The notes beneath the pieces were generated by a model. It was not told the origin of the DNA, searched no databases, and worked only from the letters and a program-made list of their open reading frames with translations. Below are positions 18,771-27,072 of a stretch of DNA of 64,000 nt, one piece after another. This DNA comes from an uncultured Collinsella sp. (GTDB taxonomy: Bacteria; Actinomycetota; Coriobacteriia; Coriobacteriales; Coriobacteriaceae), in the NCBI GenBank assembly GCA_958450865.1, contig CAUDNY010000006.1:1-64000 (forward strand), given 5' to 3'. Each line of letters starts with the position of its first letter. The stretch's first letter is position 1. The position numbers and the translations under genes were made by a program.

Positions 18771-19614
18771 GTGCGAGAGCAATATCGATGAGCTGATTGT
18801 CCCCGAGCTTGCGGGAATTGCTGGGACGGTTTCGTCAAGGCTCGCAGAATATCGGGACTGGCGCGGTGATGTCCAAGCAGATGTTTCCGATTTAGAGACA
18901 TGCGCTTCGAATCTTGAGATTCAAGGTCCGGCCATTACGGCGATTGACTTTGTTAATCCCTGCGCCCGTTACTCGGAGGTCTCCTTTGAGCTCGGTGACG
19001 ATGCGATTCACGCTCGTTTGATCGAGCCTGTCGGTCGTGCCCGAGTATCTGAGCGCGTGCCGCTGTGCCTGATGTTCCACGACATCGATCGGCCTGTGCG
19101 CGGCTGGCATCACATGACGAGATTTGCCGCCATGGGGTATGCCGTGCTTGCACTGGATGACGATGTTGCTGGTGTGGACGACCTGCAGAGGGGGATTTCT
19201 TCGCCCGCTTTTGTCGAGCGCGTCCGTTGGGGTTGCGCGCTGGCGAAGGTGGCGCGCAATCTTGATGGCATGGACCCCGACCGCATCTTTGCATGGGGTG
19301 AGGGTCTTGGCGGCGGAGTCGCGCTGGCGGTTTCTGCTCTGGACGAGCGGGGCCTCGCCTGCACGGCGGTTGCCAATCCGCTTCCTGACGGCCTCGAGGC
19401 GCTGTCGTCTCGGGTGCGCGGATCGGTGCTCATGGGCACATCGCTTATGGATACCGTGAGCGATCCCAAGGATCAGTTTGCCGTATTCAACGGTCTTGAG
19501 TGTGACCGGAGGCATATCATCTATGCCAAATACGCTCACGAGCGCATCAATGCGTTCGAAAACGAAGTCGTCGACTTCTTTAACCAAACGTTCTACCCGT
19601 GTTCTTTGGCCTAG
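18763..19614 (+). CDS. AXE1-like alpha/beta-hydrolase paralogue lacking the nucleophile Ser
   Basis: 283 residues, colinear with the upstream esterase: FHDIDRPVRGWH against FHGYPGASRSW, DPKDQFAVFNGLECDRRH against PPATQFAVYNNLTCEKRH. At the nucleophile elbow the sequence is AWGEGLGGG where the partner has VNGASQGGG. The serine is therefore replaced by Gly (codon GGT at 19303-19305, residue 181), while the Asp (LMDTVSDP) and His (YAHERI) are kept. It is probably a non-catalytic partner or binding protein rather than an esterase. The frame is intact, the ribosome site GGGAGG is good, and it overlaps the partner by 8 bp. Confidence 0.78.
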   Translation: MSKCESNIDELIVPELAGIAGTVSSRLAEYRDWRGDVQADVSDLETCASNLEIQGPAITAIDFVNPCARYSEVSFELGDDAIHARLIEPVGRARVSERVPLCLMFHDIDRPVRGWHHMTRFAAMGYAVLALDDDVAGVDDLQRGISSPAFVERVRWGCALAKVARNLDGMDPDRIFAWGEGLGGGVALAVSALDERGLACTAVANPLPDGLEALSSRVRGSVLMGTSLMDTVSDPKDQFAVFNGLECDRRHIIYAKYAHERINAFENEVVDFFNQTFYPCSLA

Positions 19615-19682
19615 ACGGCCTGGACACTGCCAACAAGAGTGGGCGGCATAGGGCTGCCCGCCAGACAACTAAGGAGATTCTT

Positions 19683-20603
19683 GTGGCAACTCAGAAATTC
19701 ACCGGCGTTATCCCTCCCGTCGTTGTTCCCGATACCGAAGACCACCAGCTCGATGTTGCCTCCTTTGAGCGCAGCATCAACCGCATGATCGATGCCGGCG
19801 TCGATGGCTTGTTCTTCTTGGGCTCTTCGGGCGAGGTCGTCTTCTCCACCGACGAGCGTCGCCGTCAGATCGTCGCCGAGGCAGTACGCATCGTCGACCA
19901 CCGCGTGCCCGTTCTGGTCGGCATCATCGACACCGAGACCGAGCGCATGATCGAGCACGGTAAGGTCGCTCAGGAGCTGGGCGCCGATGCGCTCGTCGCC
20001 ACCTGCCCGTTCTATGCCCTGCAGGGCATGACCGAGGTCGAGGAGCACTTCCGCATCCTTCACGAGGAACTCGACCTGCCCATCTTCGCCTACGACATCC
20101 CCGTGTGTGTCCACACCAAGCTCCCCTGGAAGCTCCTTGCCAAGCTCGGCGCCGAGGGCGTCCTGGCCGGCGTCAAGGATTCCTCGGGTGATGACATCTC
20201 GTTCCGCTACCTCGTTCAGGAGAACGAGAAGAACGGCCATCCGATGAGCATCCTCACCGGTCACGAGGTCGTCGTCGACGGTGCCTATCTCGGTGGCGCC
20301 GACGGCTCTGTCCCGGGTCTCGCCAACGTTGAGCCCGAGGGCTACGTGCGCCAGTGGAAGGCCGCTCAGGCCGGTGACTGGGCTACCGTCAAGGCCGAGC
20401 AGGATCGCCTCAATGAGATTTCGCACATCTGGGATGTCACCTCGGGCGTCCAGGGCTATGCCGGTGGCGTCGGCGCCTTCAAGACCGCTATGAACCTCAT
20501 GGGCATCTTCGACAGCCCGACCATGCCGCGCCCGGTGAAGGCCATGACCGGCGAGAACGTCGAGGCGATTAGGAAGGTCCTCCAGGACAACGGTCTCCTG
20601 TAA
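19683..20603 (+). CDS. nanA: DapA/NanA-family aldolase, probable N-acetylneuraminate lyase
   Basis: 306 residues, a (beta/alpha)8 aldolase of the dihydrodipicolinate synthase/NAL superfamily. The GSSGE loop, the Tyr in YDIPV and the Schiff-base Lys in LAGVKDSSGD are present. The family includes DapA, NanA and keto-deoxy-sugar aldolases; the neighbouring ROK kinase and NanE favour cleavage of N-acetylneuraminate to ManNAc and pyruvate. The start is GTG 19683, with AAGGAG 6 nt upstream. Confidence 0.82.
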   Translation: MATQKFTGVIPPVVVPDTEDHQLDVASFERSINRMIDAGVDGLFFLGSSGEVVFSTDERRRQIVAEAVRIVDHRVPVLVGIIDTETERMIEHGKVAQELGADALVATCPFYALQGMTEVEEHFRILHEELDLPIFAYDIPVCVHTKLPWKLLAKLGAEGVLAGVKDSSGDDISFRYLVQENEKNGHPMSILTGHEVVVDGAYLGGADGSVPGLANVEPEGYVRQWKAAQAGDWATVKAEQDRLNEISHIWDVTSGVQGYAGGVGAFKTAMNLMGIFDSPTMPRPVKAMTGENVEAIRKVLQDNGLL

Positions 20604-20610
20604 AGCTTCC

Positions 20611-20700
20611 CCAGGCACCCGATCTTGGGGTGAAAGTGGTCGGGCGTGACCCACTAGGTCAACGCCCGACCACTTTCACCCCAACCTCGGGCACCTGGGA
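20611..20700. repeat. Long palindrome between nanA and the ROK kinase gene
   Basis: Inner arms 20625-20647 and 20662-20684 are perfect complements over 23 bases (core GTGAAAGTGGTCGGGCG). A smaller stem GACC/GGTC lies in the loop, and an imperfect outer stem (CCCAGG...CCTGGG) reaches the ends. With no long T-run it is not a simple terminator, although it could end or slow transcription. Confidence 0.75.
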
Positions 20701-20774
20701 TACCTTTACCAAGTTGCGGCGATAATACCGCCTTCATTTCCTGTAGTTGTTTTTTGTCTCCGAAGGAGAGCGAC

Positions 20775-21740
20775 ATGGAGAACAAGTACGTCTGCTCCGT
20801 CGATATCGGCGGCACTAAGATCGCGACTGCCATTATGGAGTATCCGGCTGATGGCAGCGTGCCCCATCCCGTTTTTGAGGCCGAGGTTCCTACCGAGGCC
20901 CAGGAGGGCGGCGAGGCCGTCTTCCAGCGTATCGAGGCGTCCATCAAGGCCGCTCTCGAGTCGAATCCCGATGTCGAGGTCCTCGGTGTCGGTATCGGTG
21001 CCGCAGGCGTAGTCGATCCCAAGACGGGCGCTATCGCGTATGCCAACGAGATTATGCCTGGCTGGTCCGGCGTTCAGTTGGGGCCGCGTCTGCGCGAGGA
21101 CCTTGGTCTTCCCGTTGCCGTTGTGGGCGACGTGCAGGCTCATGCTCTGGGCGAGGCCCACTGGGGCGTCGGTAAGGGCAAGTTCTCCGTCTTGTGTCTG
21201 GGCATCGGTACGGGCATCGGCGGCGCATATGTCGAGAACGGCCGCGTGATGCAAGGCTTCCATGGCGCTGCCGGCCATATGGGCCATATCGAGTGCTCGG
21301 CTGCAGCCGGCATTCCCTGTGCTTGTGGTCGTTCTGGTCATCTTGAGTCGGTAGCCTCGGGCACCTCGATTGGCCGTATGTACGACGAGCGCTTCGGTCG
21401 AGTTGACCCCAGCCGTCCTTCGGTCGGTCGCGATGTGAACGACCTGTGCCGCGCGGGCGACGCAAAGGCGACCGAGGTTATCCATGACGCCGGCTTTGCG
21501 CTGGGCGCCAGCTTGGGCTCGCTTGCCAACATCTTGGATCCCGAGGTCATCGTGCTTTCGGGAGGTGTGATTCACCAGGGTCCCGATTGGCGCTCGCAGA
21601 CGTGGAAGGACTCGGTGCACGAGGGCTATGCCAGCCAGGCGCTCGACCCGCTTCAGGACACGCCGATTCTCATCGGCTCTCTGGAGGGCGACGCGCCGCT
21701 TATCGGTGCCGCTGAGCATCTTCTTGCATCGTTGAAGTAA
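20775..21740 (+). CDS. ROK-family sugar kinase (candidate N-acetylmannosamine kinase)
   Basis: 321 residues with the ATP-binding DIGGTKIATAIM motif at the N terminus, the catalytic-region stretch GVGIGAAGVVD, and the ROK zinc site region GHIECSAAAGIPCACGRSGHLES. The last zinc ligand position, often Cys (GCLE), is His here (GHLE). ROK members phosphorylate glucose, ManNAc or GlcNAc. Position between nanA and nanE predicts ManNAc to ManNAc-6-phosphate. ATG 20775 with GGAG upstream. Confidence 0.82.
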   Translation: MENKYVCSVDIGGTKIATAIMEYPADGSVPHPVFEAEVPTEAQEGGEAVFQRIEASIKAALESNPDVEVLGVGIGAAGVVDPKTGAIAYANEIMPGWSGVQLGPRLREDLGLPVAVVGDVQAHALGEAHWGVGKGKFSVLCLGIGTGIGGAYVENGRVMQGFHGAAGHMGHIECSAAAGIPCACGRSGHLESVASGTSIGRMYDERFGRVDPSRPSVGRDVNDLCRAGDAKATEVIHDAGFALGASLGSLANILDPEVIVLSGGVIHQGPDWRSQTWKDSVHEGYASQALDPLQDTPILIGSLEGDAPLIGAAEHLLASLK

Positions 21741-21757
21741 ACATAACTACCAAGTGC

Positions 21758-21855
21758 GCCTTCTGAGGTGCCGCAGATTGACGTGAAAGAGGAGCGAAGC
21801 GTACTTCGGTACGCGAGCGACGGTTTGAACGTCAAGGTGCGGTGTCTCAGAAGGC
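21758..21855. repeat. Nested palindrome between the ROK kinase gene and nanE
   Basis: Outer arms GCCTTCTGAG (21758-21767) and CTCAGAAGGC (21846-21855) pair perfectly. Inner arms CCGCA/TGCGG and TTGACGT/ACGTCAA continue the stem with small bulges. The tip is GCGTAC-TTCG-GTACGC (21799-21814), a UUCG tetraloop hairpin. The 98-bp element ends 25 bp before the nanE start, so it belongs to the nanE leader. Confidence 0.7.
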
Positions 21856-21880
21856 TGTTTTGAGAAAGGTTGAGTCGAAC

Positions 21881-22567
21881 ATGACCGTCGATCCTTTGAT
21901 TCAATCCCTGAAGGGCAAGCTCGTCGTGAGCGTTCAGGCGTATATGGGCGAGCCGCTTCGCACGCCCGAGACCATGGCTCAAATGTCTCGCGCTTGCGAG
22001 CTCGGCGGCGCCGCCGCCATTCGCTGCCAGGGCCTTGCCGACATCGCCGCCATTAAGGGCCGCTGTGAGGTCCCCGTCATCGGCTTGTGGAAGGATGGGC
22101 ACGAGGGCGTCTACATCACGCCGACGCTGCGCCACGCTCGCGCCTGCGTTGCCGCCGGTGCCGATATCGTGGCGATTGACGCCACCGATCGCCCGCGTCC
22201 CGATGGCAAGACCGTCGAGGACACCTTCCGTCCGCTGCACGAGGAGGGCGTGCTCCTGATGGCCGACTGTGCCACCATCGAGGATATTCGTCGTGCTGTC
22301 GACATGGGCTTCGACCTGGTGTCCACCACGCTTTCTCATGGTGTTGCCGCTATCGACTGCACCATGGCCGATGGCCCCGATCTGCCGCTTCTGCGTCAGG
22401 CGACCGAGGAATTCCCCGGTCTTCCCATCATCTGCGAGGGCCGCGTGCACACGCCCGAGGAGGCCCGCGCCGCGATTGATGCGGGCGCCTGGGCCGTTGT
22501 CGTCGGCACCGCCATCACGCACCCCACGAGTATTACAAGTTGGTTCAAGGCTGCGCTTGAGGCGTAA
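21881..22567 (+). CDS. nanE: N-acetylmannosamine-6-phosphate 2-epimerase NanE
   Basis: 228 residues, a TIM barrel matching NanE: LVVSVQAYMGEPLRTPETMAQMS, GAAAIRCQG, VPVIGLWK, DIVAIDATDRPRPDG, MADCATIEDIRRAVDMGFD and ICEGRVHTPEEAR. It converts ManNAc-6-P to GlcNAc-6-P, the last dedicated step of sialic acid use. ATG 21881 is chosen because AAAGG lies 11 nt upstream; the frame is open back into the palindrome but that part is not protein-like. nagA and nagB are not in the window. Confidence 0.93.
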   Translation: MTVDPLIQSLKGKLVVSVQAYMGEPLRTPETMAQMSRACELGGAAAIRCQGLADIAAIKGRCEVPVIGLWKDGHEGVYITPTLRHARACVAAGADIVAIDATDRPRPDGKTVEDTFRPLHEEGVLLMADCATIEDIRRAVDMGFDLVSTTLSHGVAAIDCTMADGPDLPLLRQATEEFPGLPIICEGRVHTPEEARAAIDAGAWAVVVGTAITHPTSITSWFKAALEA

Positions 22568-22618
22568 GACAGGCCTCGTATCCGCTTGGGGCGGTATACT
22601 CAATAAAGGCAATTGATC

Positions 22619-22654
22619 GCGCGGGATCCGCTGGCCGGGTCCCGCGCTTGTTTT
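22619..22654 (+). terminator. Terminator between nanE and rapZ
   Basis: A 12-bp stem with one G-T pair (GCGCGGGATCCG, 22619-22630, with 22636-22647) and a TTGTTTT tail. A TATACT lies upstream at 22595-22600; if it is a -10, the hairpin would act as an attenuator in the rapZ leader. Confidence 0.65.
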
Positions 22655-22665
22655 AGGAGGCACAC

Positions 22666-23586
22666 ATGCAAAAGGGAGATGCCATGGATGCGGCGGAGCG
22701 CTCGGAGCGCATCCCCGATATCGTCATCATCACCGGAATGTCCGGATCGGGCCGAACGCAGGCCATGCATGTGTTCGAGGACATGGGCTACTTTTGCATC
22801 GACAACTTGCCTCCGCGTCTGATCGCCCAGCTTGCCGAACTCGTCGGCATCAATACGGGCGTGGGCAGGCATCTTGCCGTCACCTGCGACCTGCGCAGCC
22901 AGGGCTTGTTCGATGAGCTGCTCGATGCCGTTGCCGCACTCGAGGAGCGCGAGATGAGCTGTGACATCGTGTTTCTCGAGGCCTCTGACGAGGTGCTGAT
23001 CCGTCGTTATAGCGAAAACCGCCGCCGCCACCCCATTGCCAAGCCGGGGGAGACTACGGCCGATGCGATTCAGCGCGAGCGCCTGCAGCTGCAGGGCGTG
23101 CGCGATCGAGCCGATATGATCATCGACACGAGCCGCCTGCGCACCTCTGCCCTGCGCAACAAATTGCGCATGGCGTTCTCCGAGCTGTCCGACCAGCAGC
23201 TCATGGACGTTCACGTGTTCTCGTTTGGCTTTAAGCACGGCATGCCCGTCGAGGCGGACATTATGATCGACGTCCGCTTCCTGCCCAATCCGTTCTACGA
23301 TCCCGAGATGCGCACCATGACCGGTCTCGATAAGAAAGTCTCCGACTTTGTTCTGGACCATCCCAAGACCCAGGAGTTCTGGAAGGCCTGGACGCAGCTG
23401 CTCGATACGGTCATGCCCGGCTATATCGCGGAGGGCAAGCCACAGCTTTCTATTGCCATCGGCTGCACGGGCGGTCAACACCGCAGCGTTGCCATCGCCG
23501 AGGCCACGGCACGTTATTTAGAAGGTGCCCAATATCATGTGAGCATTTCCCATCGCGACCTGTCGCGCGCCAACACGAAAGCATAG
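22666..23586 (+). CDS. rapZ: RapZ/YvcJ-family nucleotide-binding RNase adapter
   Basis: 306 residues. The N-terminal P-loop reads GMSGSGRT, with Arg in place of the usual Lys of Walker A. The C-terminal half carries the RapZ signature DVRFLPNPFY and IGCTGGQHRSVAIAE. The family binds nucleotides or sugar signals and, in E. coli, steers RNase E to the GlmZ RNA; the actinobacterial role is less clear. ATG 22666 has AGGAGG 6 nt upstream. Confidence 0.92.
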   Translation: MQKGDAMDAAERSERIPDIVIITGMSGSGRTQAMHVFEDMGYFCIDNLPPRLIAQLAELVGINTGVGRHLAVTCDLRSQGLFDELLDAVAALEEREMSCDIVFLEASDEVLIRRYSENRRRHPIAKPGETTADAIQRERLQLQGVRDRADMIIDTSRLRTSALRNKLRMAFSELSDQQLMDVHVFSFGFKHGMPVEADIMIDVRFLPNPFYDPEMRTMTGLDKKVSDFVLDHPKTQEFWKAWTQLLDTVMPGYIAEGKPQLSIAIGCTGGQHRSVAIAEATARYLEGAQYHVSISHRDLSRANTKA

Positions 23587-23592
23587 GCCTGC

Positions 23593-24522
23593 ATGTCGTT
23601 TACCGCCGAGGTGCGTGACGAGCTCGCGCGCTGCGAACCCGAATGTGAATACTGCGATTTGTCGACGCTTGCCGCCCTCACGCGCGTGAGCGGTACGCTC
23701 TCGCTTACCGGCTCCGGGCGGTATCGTTTGACGGTCGCGACCGAGACGGGTGCCGTCGCGCGCACGATGATCACGCTGACGCATCGCATCCTTAAGCTCA
23801 AAACGGAATTCACCGTTCGTAAATCGGTCTTGCATAAGGTCCGTAACTATCTCATTACCCTGCCCGATCAACCCGACCTGGACAAGGCTCTGGTGCTGCT
23901 GGGCATTCTCGACCGCAGGGGAGGGCTCGTCGCCGGTGTTCCCCGGCACATCGTTGCCCGTCCCTGCTGCAGGCTTGCCTACATCCGCGGCGCGCTCATC
24001 GCCGGCGGTTTCGTGGCCGATCCCCGCGGCGACTTTCATTTGGAGATCGCGGTGCAGGGCGAGCAGTATGCCCGGGGACTTTGCGATCTATTGGAGCAGA
24101 TTGGGGTCCATGCGCGCGTTAACGCGCGGCGCGGATCCTTTGCTGTCTACATTAAGAGCGTCGAGGAGATCGAGCAGCTCCTAAAGCTGATTGGCGCCAA
24201 GCGCAGCGTTGCCGAGATCGAGGAAGCGCGCGCGGTCAAATTGGTTAAGAACGACGTAAACCGTCGCGTGAATGCCGAACTGGCCAATCAGACCAGAAGT
24301 GCGGGTGCCGCCCAGCATCAGCTTGCGTTGATCGATGAGCTCGAACAGCGGGGTTTGCGCGACACGCTTCCGGACGCCTTGGCAGTCTTTTGCGACCTGC
24401 GCGAGCGCTATCCCGATCTGTCGCTGCGCGATCTGGGCGAGATGGCTGACCCTCCCTTGTCGAAGTCTGCCCTGTACCATCGCGTTTTGAGGCTTGAAAA
24501 GCTCATTGAAGCAAACAAGTAG
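23593..24522 (+). CDS. whiA: DNA-binding regulator WhiA
   Basis: 309 residues with the two-domain WhiA build: an N-terminal LAGLIDADG-like homing-endonuclease fold (CCRLAYIRGALIAGGFVADPRGDFHLEI) and a C-terminal helix-turn-helix (LRDLGEMADPPLSKSALYHRVLRLEKL). In actinomycetes WhiA controls sporulation division genes; in non-sporulating species it affects cell division. It starts 6 bp after rapZ. The yvcK gene that usually separates the two is absent. Confidence 0.93.
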   Translation: MSFTAEVRDELARCEPECEYCDLSTLAALTRVSGTLSLTGSGRYRLTVATETGAVARTMITLTHRILKLKTEFTVRKSVLHKVRNYLITLPDQPDLDKALVLLGILDRRGGLVAGVPRHIVARPCCRLAYIRGALIAGGFVADPRGDFHLEIAVQGEQYARGLCDLLEQIGVHARVNARRGSFAVYIKSVEEIEQLLKLIGAKRSVAEIEEARAVKLVKNDVNRRVNAELANQTRSAGAAQHQLALIDELEQRGLRDTLPDALAVFCDLRERYPDLSLRDLGEMADPPLSKSALYHRVLRLEKLIEANK

Positions 24523-24567
24523 TTTGAAGTATCGACTTATATACGGATTTAGCTGCTATTTTATTCT

Positions 24568-24581
24568 TTAAAACGTTTTAA
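24568..24581. promoter_or_regulatory. Perfect 14-bp palindrome upstream of gap
   Basis: TTAAAACGTTTTAA sits in the AT-rich 193-bp gap before gap. Its AAACGTTT core resembles LacI/CcpA-type operators and is shared with the motif at 11866-11877 before the nan transporter. A TATATT at 24638-24643 could be the gap -10, though no good -35 is visible. Confidence 0.4.
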
Positions 24582-24715
24582 CGTAAATTTGATTTTCAAT
24601 TTCGAGCATTCTCGTGAAATTCAAGTCAAAAAAAAGGTATATTAGGCGAGTGGTTAGTTTGTGGGCCTCAACGGCGGGCGCTGTAGCTCGCGGGGGCCTT
24701 ACGAAAGGAGACACA

Positions 24716-25741
24716 ATGGCAGTAAAGGTTGCTATTAACGGCTTCGGTCGCATCGGTCGTCTGGCTTTCCGTCAGATGTTCGGTCATGAGGGCTCCGAGA
24801 TCGTCGCTATCAACGACCTCACCTCTCCCGATATGCTCGCTTACCTGCTGAAGTACGACTCCACGCAGGGCAACTACGCTCGCGATCACGAGGTCGTTGC
24901 TGGCGAGGATTCCATCACCGTTGACGGCAAGGAGATCAAGATCTACAAGGAGGCCGACGCCAACAACCTGCCTTGGGGCGACCTCGACGTCGACGTCGTT
25001 CTCGAGTGCACCGGCTTCTACACCAGCAAGGCTAAGGCTCAGGCCCACATCAACGCTGGCGCCAAGAAGGTCGTCATCTCCGCTCCGGCCGGCAGCGATC
25101 TGCCCACCATCGTGTACAACGTCAACCATGAGACGCTGACCGCTGAGGACAACATCATCTCCGCTGCTTCCTGCACCACCAACTGCCTTGCCCCGATGGC
25201 CAAGGGTCTCAACGACTTCGCTCCCATCGTGTCCGGCATCATGACCACCATCCACGCCTTCACCGGCGACCAGATGCCGCTCGACGGCCCGCAGCGCAAG
25301 GGCAACAAGCGTCGCTCCCGCGCCTGCTCCGAGAACATCGTCCCGAACTCCACGGGTGCCGCCAAGGCCATCGGCCTGGTTCTCCCCGAGCTCAACGGCA
25401 AGCTCATCGGCGCCGCCCAGCGCGTTCCCACGCCCACCGGCTCCCTCACCAACCTCTACGCCGTCGTTGACAAGAAGGTCACCGTCGACGAGGTCAACGC
25501 TGCCATGAAGGCCTACGCCGAGACCATCCCCGAGACCTTCGCCTACAACGAGGACCAGATCGTCTCCCGCGACATCGTCGGCGAGACCCACGGCTCCATC
25601 TTCGACGCCACTCAGACCATGTGCTCTGACCTCGGCAACGGCCAGACCCTCGTTCAGGTCACCTCTTGGTACGACAACGAGAACTCCTACACCTCTCAGA
25701 TGGTCCGCACCATCAAGTACTTCGAGAAGTTCGTTGCTTAA
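24716..25741 (+). CDS. gap: Glyceraldehyde-3-phosphate dehydrogenase, type I
   Basis: 341 residues with the NAD-binding [14 protein letters not shown] motif and the catalytic [10 protein letters not shown] (Cys about 157). It oxidises glyceraldehyde-3-phosphate to 1,3-bisphosphoglycerate in glycolysis. ATG 24716 has AAAGGAG 5 nt upstream; an upstream open reading to 24614 is AT-rich and not coding-like. First gene of the gap-pgk-tpiA-gpmI set. Confidence 0.97.
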   Translation: MAVKVAINGFGRIGRLAFRQMFGHEGSEIVAINDLTSPDMLAYLLKYDSTQGNYARDHEVVAGEDSITVDGKEIKIYKEADANNLPWGDLDVDVVLECTGFYTSKAKAQAHINAGAKKVVISAPAGSDLPTIVYNVNHETLTAEDNIISAASCTTNCLAPMAKGLNDFAPIVSGIMTTIHAFTGDQMPLDGPQRKGNKRRSRACSENIVPNSTGAAKAIGLVLPELNGKLIGAAQRVPTPTGSLTNLYAVVDKKVTVDEVNAAMKAYAETIPETFAYNEDQIVSRDIVGETHGSIFDATQTMCSDLGNGQTLVQVTSWYDNENSYTSQMVRTIKYFEKFVA

Positions 25742-25780
25742 TTTAGCTTTTAGCGAATAGCTCGTTGAGCGTCTAAAGAA

Positions 25781-25825
25781 GGGCGCGGCCTCATAGGGCT
25801 TACACCCTAGGGTCGCGCCCTTTTT
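25781..25825 (+). terminator. Intrinsic terminator between gap and pgk
   Basis: Stem GGGCGCGGCC (25781-25790) with 25811-25820, one G-T pair, an inner TAGGG/CCCTA stem, then TTTTT. It should end many gap transcripts, leaving pgk with lower readthrough or its own promoter. Confidence 0.8.
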
Positions 25826-25881
25826 ATAGGAAATCGTCTGCCGTAATGGGAGGCAGACACGTACGAAAGGTAGAAGCAAAC

Positions 25882-27072
25882 ATGGCCTTTACCAAGAAGA
25901 CCGTCCGCGACATCGATGTCGACGGCAAGCGCGTTCTCGTCCGCGTTGACTTCAACGTGCCTATCAAGGATGGCGTCGTTGGCGACACCACCCGTATCAA
26001 GGCTGCCCTGCCCACCATCAACTACCTCGTTGAGCACAACGCTCGCGTCATCCTCATGAGCCACCTCGGCCGCCCCGAGGGTACCGGCTTCCAGCCTGAG
26101 CTCTCCCTTGAGCCTGTCGCCAAGAAGCTCGCTGAGCTCTCTGGTCTCGACGTTGCCTTTGTCGCCGACACCTACGGCGAGAAGGCTGCTGAGGCTGTCG
26201 CCGCCGTCGAGCCGGGTAAGGTCCTCGTTCTCGAGAACGTCCGTTTCGACAAACGTGAGAAGAAGAACGACCCCGAGATCGCCAAGAAGCTCGCTTCCTA
26301 TGGTGACGTCTTCGTTCTCGATGCCTTCGGCACCGCTCACCGTGCCCAGGGTTCCGTCGTGGGCCCCGCCGCTTACCTGCCCGCAGTCGCCGGCTTCCTG
26401 CTTGAGAAGGAGGTCGACACGCTGACCGGTATCTTCGCCGAGCCCGAGCGCCCCTTCGTCGCTATCGTCGGCGGTTCCAAGGTTTCCTCCAAGATCGGCG
26501 TTCTCGATCACCTTATCGACTCCGCTGACACCCTGATTATCGGTGGCGGCATGGCCTACACCTTCTTCCTGGCTCAGGGCCTTTCCGTCGGTCAGTCCCT
26601 CAAGGAAGAGGACTGGGTCGAGCGCGCCGGCGAGATGCTCAAGAAGGCCGAGGAGAAGGGCGTCAAGATCCTGCTCCCCATCGACAACCGCGTTGCCGAT
26701 CACTTTGGCGAGGACGCTGTTCCCGAGGTTGTCGCTTCCGACGCTATCCCCGACGATCGTGAGGGTATGGACATCGGTCCTAAGACCGAGGAGCTCTACG
26801 CCGAGGCCGTCAAGGGCGCCAAGACCGTGTTCTGGAACGGCCCCATGGGCGTCTTCGAGTTCGACAACTTCGCTCACGGCACCCAGGCTATCGCCGAGGC
26901 TGTTGCCGAGGCCGACTGCACCTCGATCATCGGCGGTGGGGACTCTGTCGCAGCTGTCAACAAGTTCAACCTGGCCGACAAGATGAGCTGGATCTCCACC
27001 GGTGGTGGCGCTTCCATGGAGCTCGTCGAGGGTAAGGCCCTGCCCGGAGTGGAGGCGCTTCTCGATGCCTAA
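25882..27072 (+). CDS. pgk: Phosphoglycerate kinase
   Basis: 396 residues. Diagnostic stretches are the N-terminal RVLVRVDFNVPIKDG, SHLGRPEG, the hinge region VAIVGGSKVSSKIGVLDHL and the C-terminal nucleotide site WNGPMGVFEF with IIGGGDSVAAV. It makes ATP from 1,3-bisphosphoglycerate. The stop overlaps the tpiA start by 8 bp. Confidence 0.97.
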   Translation: MAFTKKTVRDIDVDGKRVLVRVDFNVPIKDGVVGDTTRIKAALPTINYLVEHNARVILMSHLGRPEGTGFQPELSLEPVAKKLAELSGLDVAFVADTYGEKAAEAVAAVEPGKVLVLENVRFDKREKKNDPEIAKKLASYGDVFVLDAFGTAHRAQGSVVGPAAYLPAVAGFLLEKEVDTLTGIFAEPERPFVAIVGGSKVSSKIGVLDHLIDSADTLIIGGGMAYTFFLAQGLSVGQSLKEEDWVERAGEMLKKAEEKGVKILLPIDNRVADHFGEDAVPEVVASDAIPDDREGMDIGPKTEELYAEAVKGAKTVFWNGPMGVFEFDNFAHGTQAIAEAVAEADCTSIIGGGDSVAAVNKFNLADKMSWISTGGGASMELVEGKALPGVEALLDA

